This document shows positions 63,423-64,000 of a stretch of 64,000 bases of DNA, one piece after another. The notes beneath the pieces were generated by a model that worked only from the letters and a program-made list of their open reading frames with translations, was not told the DNA's origin and ran no database searches. Origin of the DNA: Lucifuga dentata. Lineage: Eukaryota; Chordata; Actinopteri; Ophidiiformes; Bythitidae. Numbering within the stretch: the first letter of the stretch is position 1; the number at the start of each line of letters is the position of its first letter. The DNA is taken from positions 149,384 through 213,383 of the forward strand of contig VXCM01000689.1 of NCBI GenBank assembly GCA_014773175.1, given 5' to 3'. The position numbers were made by a program, and so were the translations under genes.

Positions 63423-64000
63423 TGGTGGGGAGGCTGTACTGTTAGTATTTTGAAAATTTGGGGTGTGGGAACTGTTTCCTTTAGTGTTGAAGTGCAACAG
63501 TCATGTGCACAAGTAGCTTTATCCCCTCTGACGGTCATAAGATGGTATGTTGCAGCTGAAAATAATTACTGGGCGTGTCTTTGTGGAGCAGCTGCTTTCG
63601 TCCAGTAGCGCCATGTCTCCAGTCAGCCTGGCAGGCAGGCTAGCAGGCATGTGGTGACCTTGGCAAGGCCATATTGGATTGAAATGTACACCAACTATTT
63701 CGTAATAATTGAGGCTCTGCCAAGTCACACCCTCTTTTGTGTTGATTCATACTGATTGGCTTGGAGACAGACATAAACATACTGCCCGATGGCCCCTCCC
63801 TTCCTTTGGGGGAGCTGGAGAATAACACCAAGTCATCCTTGCTACTGGCAAACGCCTCAGATATAGGGTTGCTTTATTTTCATGTGGTTGGTATGCTGGC
63901 AAATAGGCCTATGTGTTTTACAGAGGTACGTATCAAATTGGCTAATGTCAAGCAGTGCTCCAGTATAGGTTTTGTATAAATGACAAGTTTAAGTGTTTAT

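Larger units (their letters stand above)
58060..64000 (+). other. ankrd11: ankrd11 intron after coding exon 2 (incomplete)
   Basis: No third exon was found: nothing here encodes the expected sequence leading to the ankyrin repeats, and no frame carries ankyrin motifs. The stretch holds an L2-type tail (59149-59330), a small tandem duplication (60741-60790), hairpins and a TC microsatellite (63356-63422). Short reading frames such as 63761-63979 have no recognisable domain. Confidence 0.7.

Noticed and set aside
63761..63979. 72-codon plus-strand frame
   Set aside because: No recognisable domain, lies in an intron near the window edge, and has no splice signals that fit ankrd11.
58060..64000. 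Third coding exon of ankrd11
   Set aside because: I looked for a phase-1 acceptor followed by the expected basic and ankyrin sequence and did not find it; it probably lies beyond the window.

Overview
The window looks like non-coding DNA of a ray-finned (teleost) fish nuclear genome. It is AT-rich and intron-dense, packed with CA/GT and GA/TC microsatellites, and littered with teleost-type transposon families (Tc1/mariner, hAT, PIF/Harbinger-like, and LINE tails of Rex1/CR1 and L2 type). I see no bacterial gene, operon, CRISPR array, rRNA or tRNA. Nearly all open reading frames are chance frames through repeats.

The one gene I can support is the 5' part of ankrd11 (ankyrin repeat domain-containing protein 11), on the + strand. 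The first coding exon has its acceptor before 52259, its ATG at 52318 and its donor after 52404. The second coding exon is 57927-58059. Both have canonical splice sites and compatible phases. Together they encode residues 1-73 plus one base of codon 74, and they match the start of vertebrate ANKRD11 as I recall it. The ankyrin repeats and the rest of the protein must lie beyond the right edge. A 79-base block at 1488-1566 with good splice signals is a candidate upstream 5'UTR exon. If so, bases 1567-52258 form one roughly 50.7 kb 5'UTR intron, in line with the long non-coding 5' part of the mammalian gene.

Layout: 1-1487 upstream or intronic; 1488-1566 candidate leader exon; 1567-52258 intron with many transposons; 52259-52404 leader plus first coding exon; 52405-57926 intron holding a 950-bp TIR element and a Tc1 3' end; 57927-58059 second coding exon; 58060-64000 next intron, containing an L2-type tail and hairpins.

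The best structural observations are transposons defined by their own ends. These are two hAT elements with perfect 8-bp target duplications (one carrying a nested LINE fragment) and a third with 7 of 8 bases matching; a Harbinger-like element with 29/30 matching TIRs; a second TTA-flanked element; and a Tc1 deletion derivative. Several long hairpins and a palindromic telomere-like patch are also present. The assembly carries 26 single-N joins. Ten are flanked by direct copies of about 60-75 bases, which are probably unmerged contig overlaps and not real tandem duplications. I found no convincing previously undescribed biological system. The most biologically interesting item is a predicted splice-spanning upstream ORF in the ankrd11 leader.
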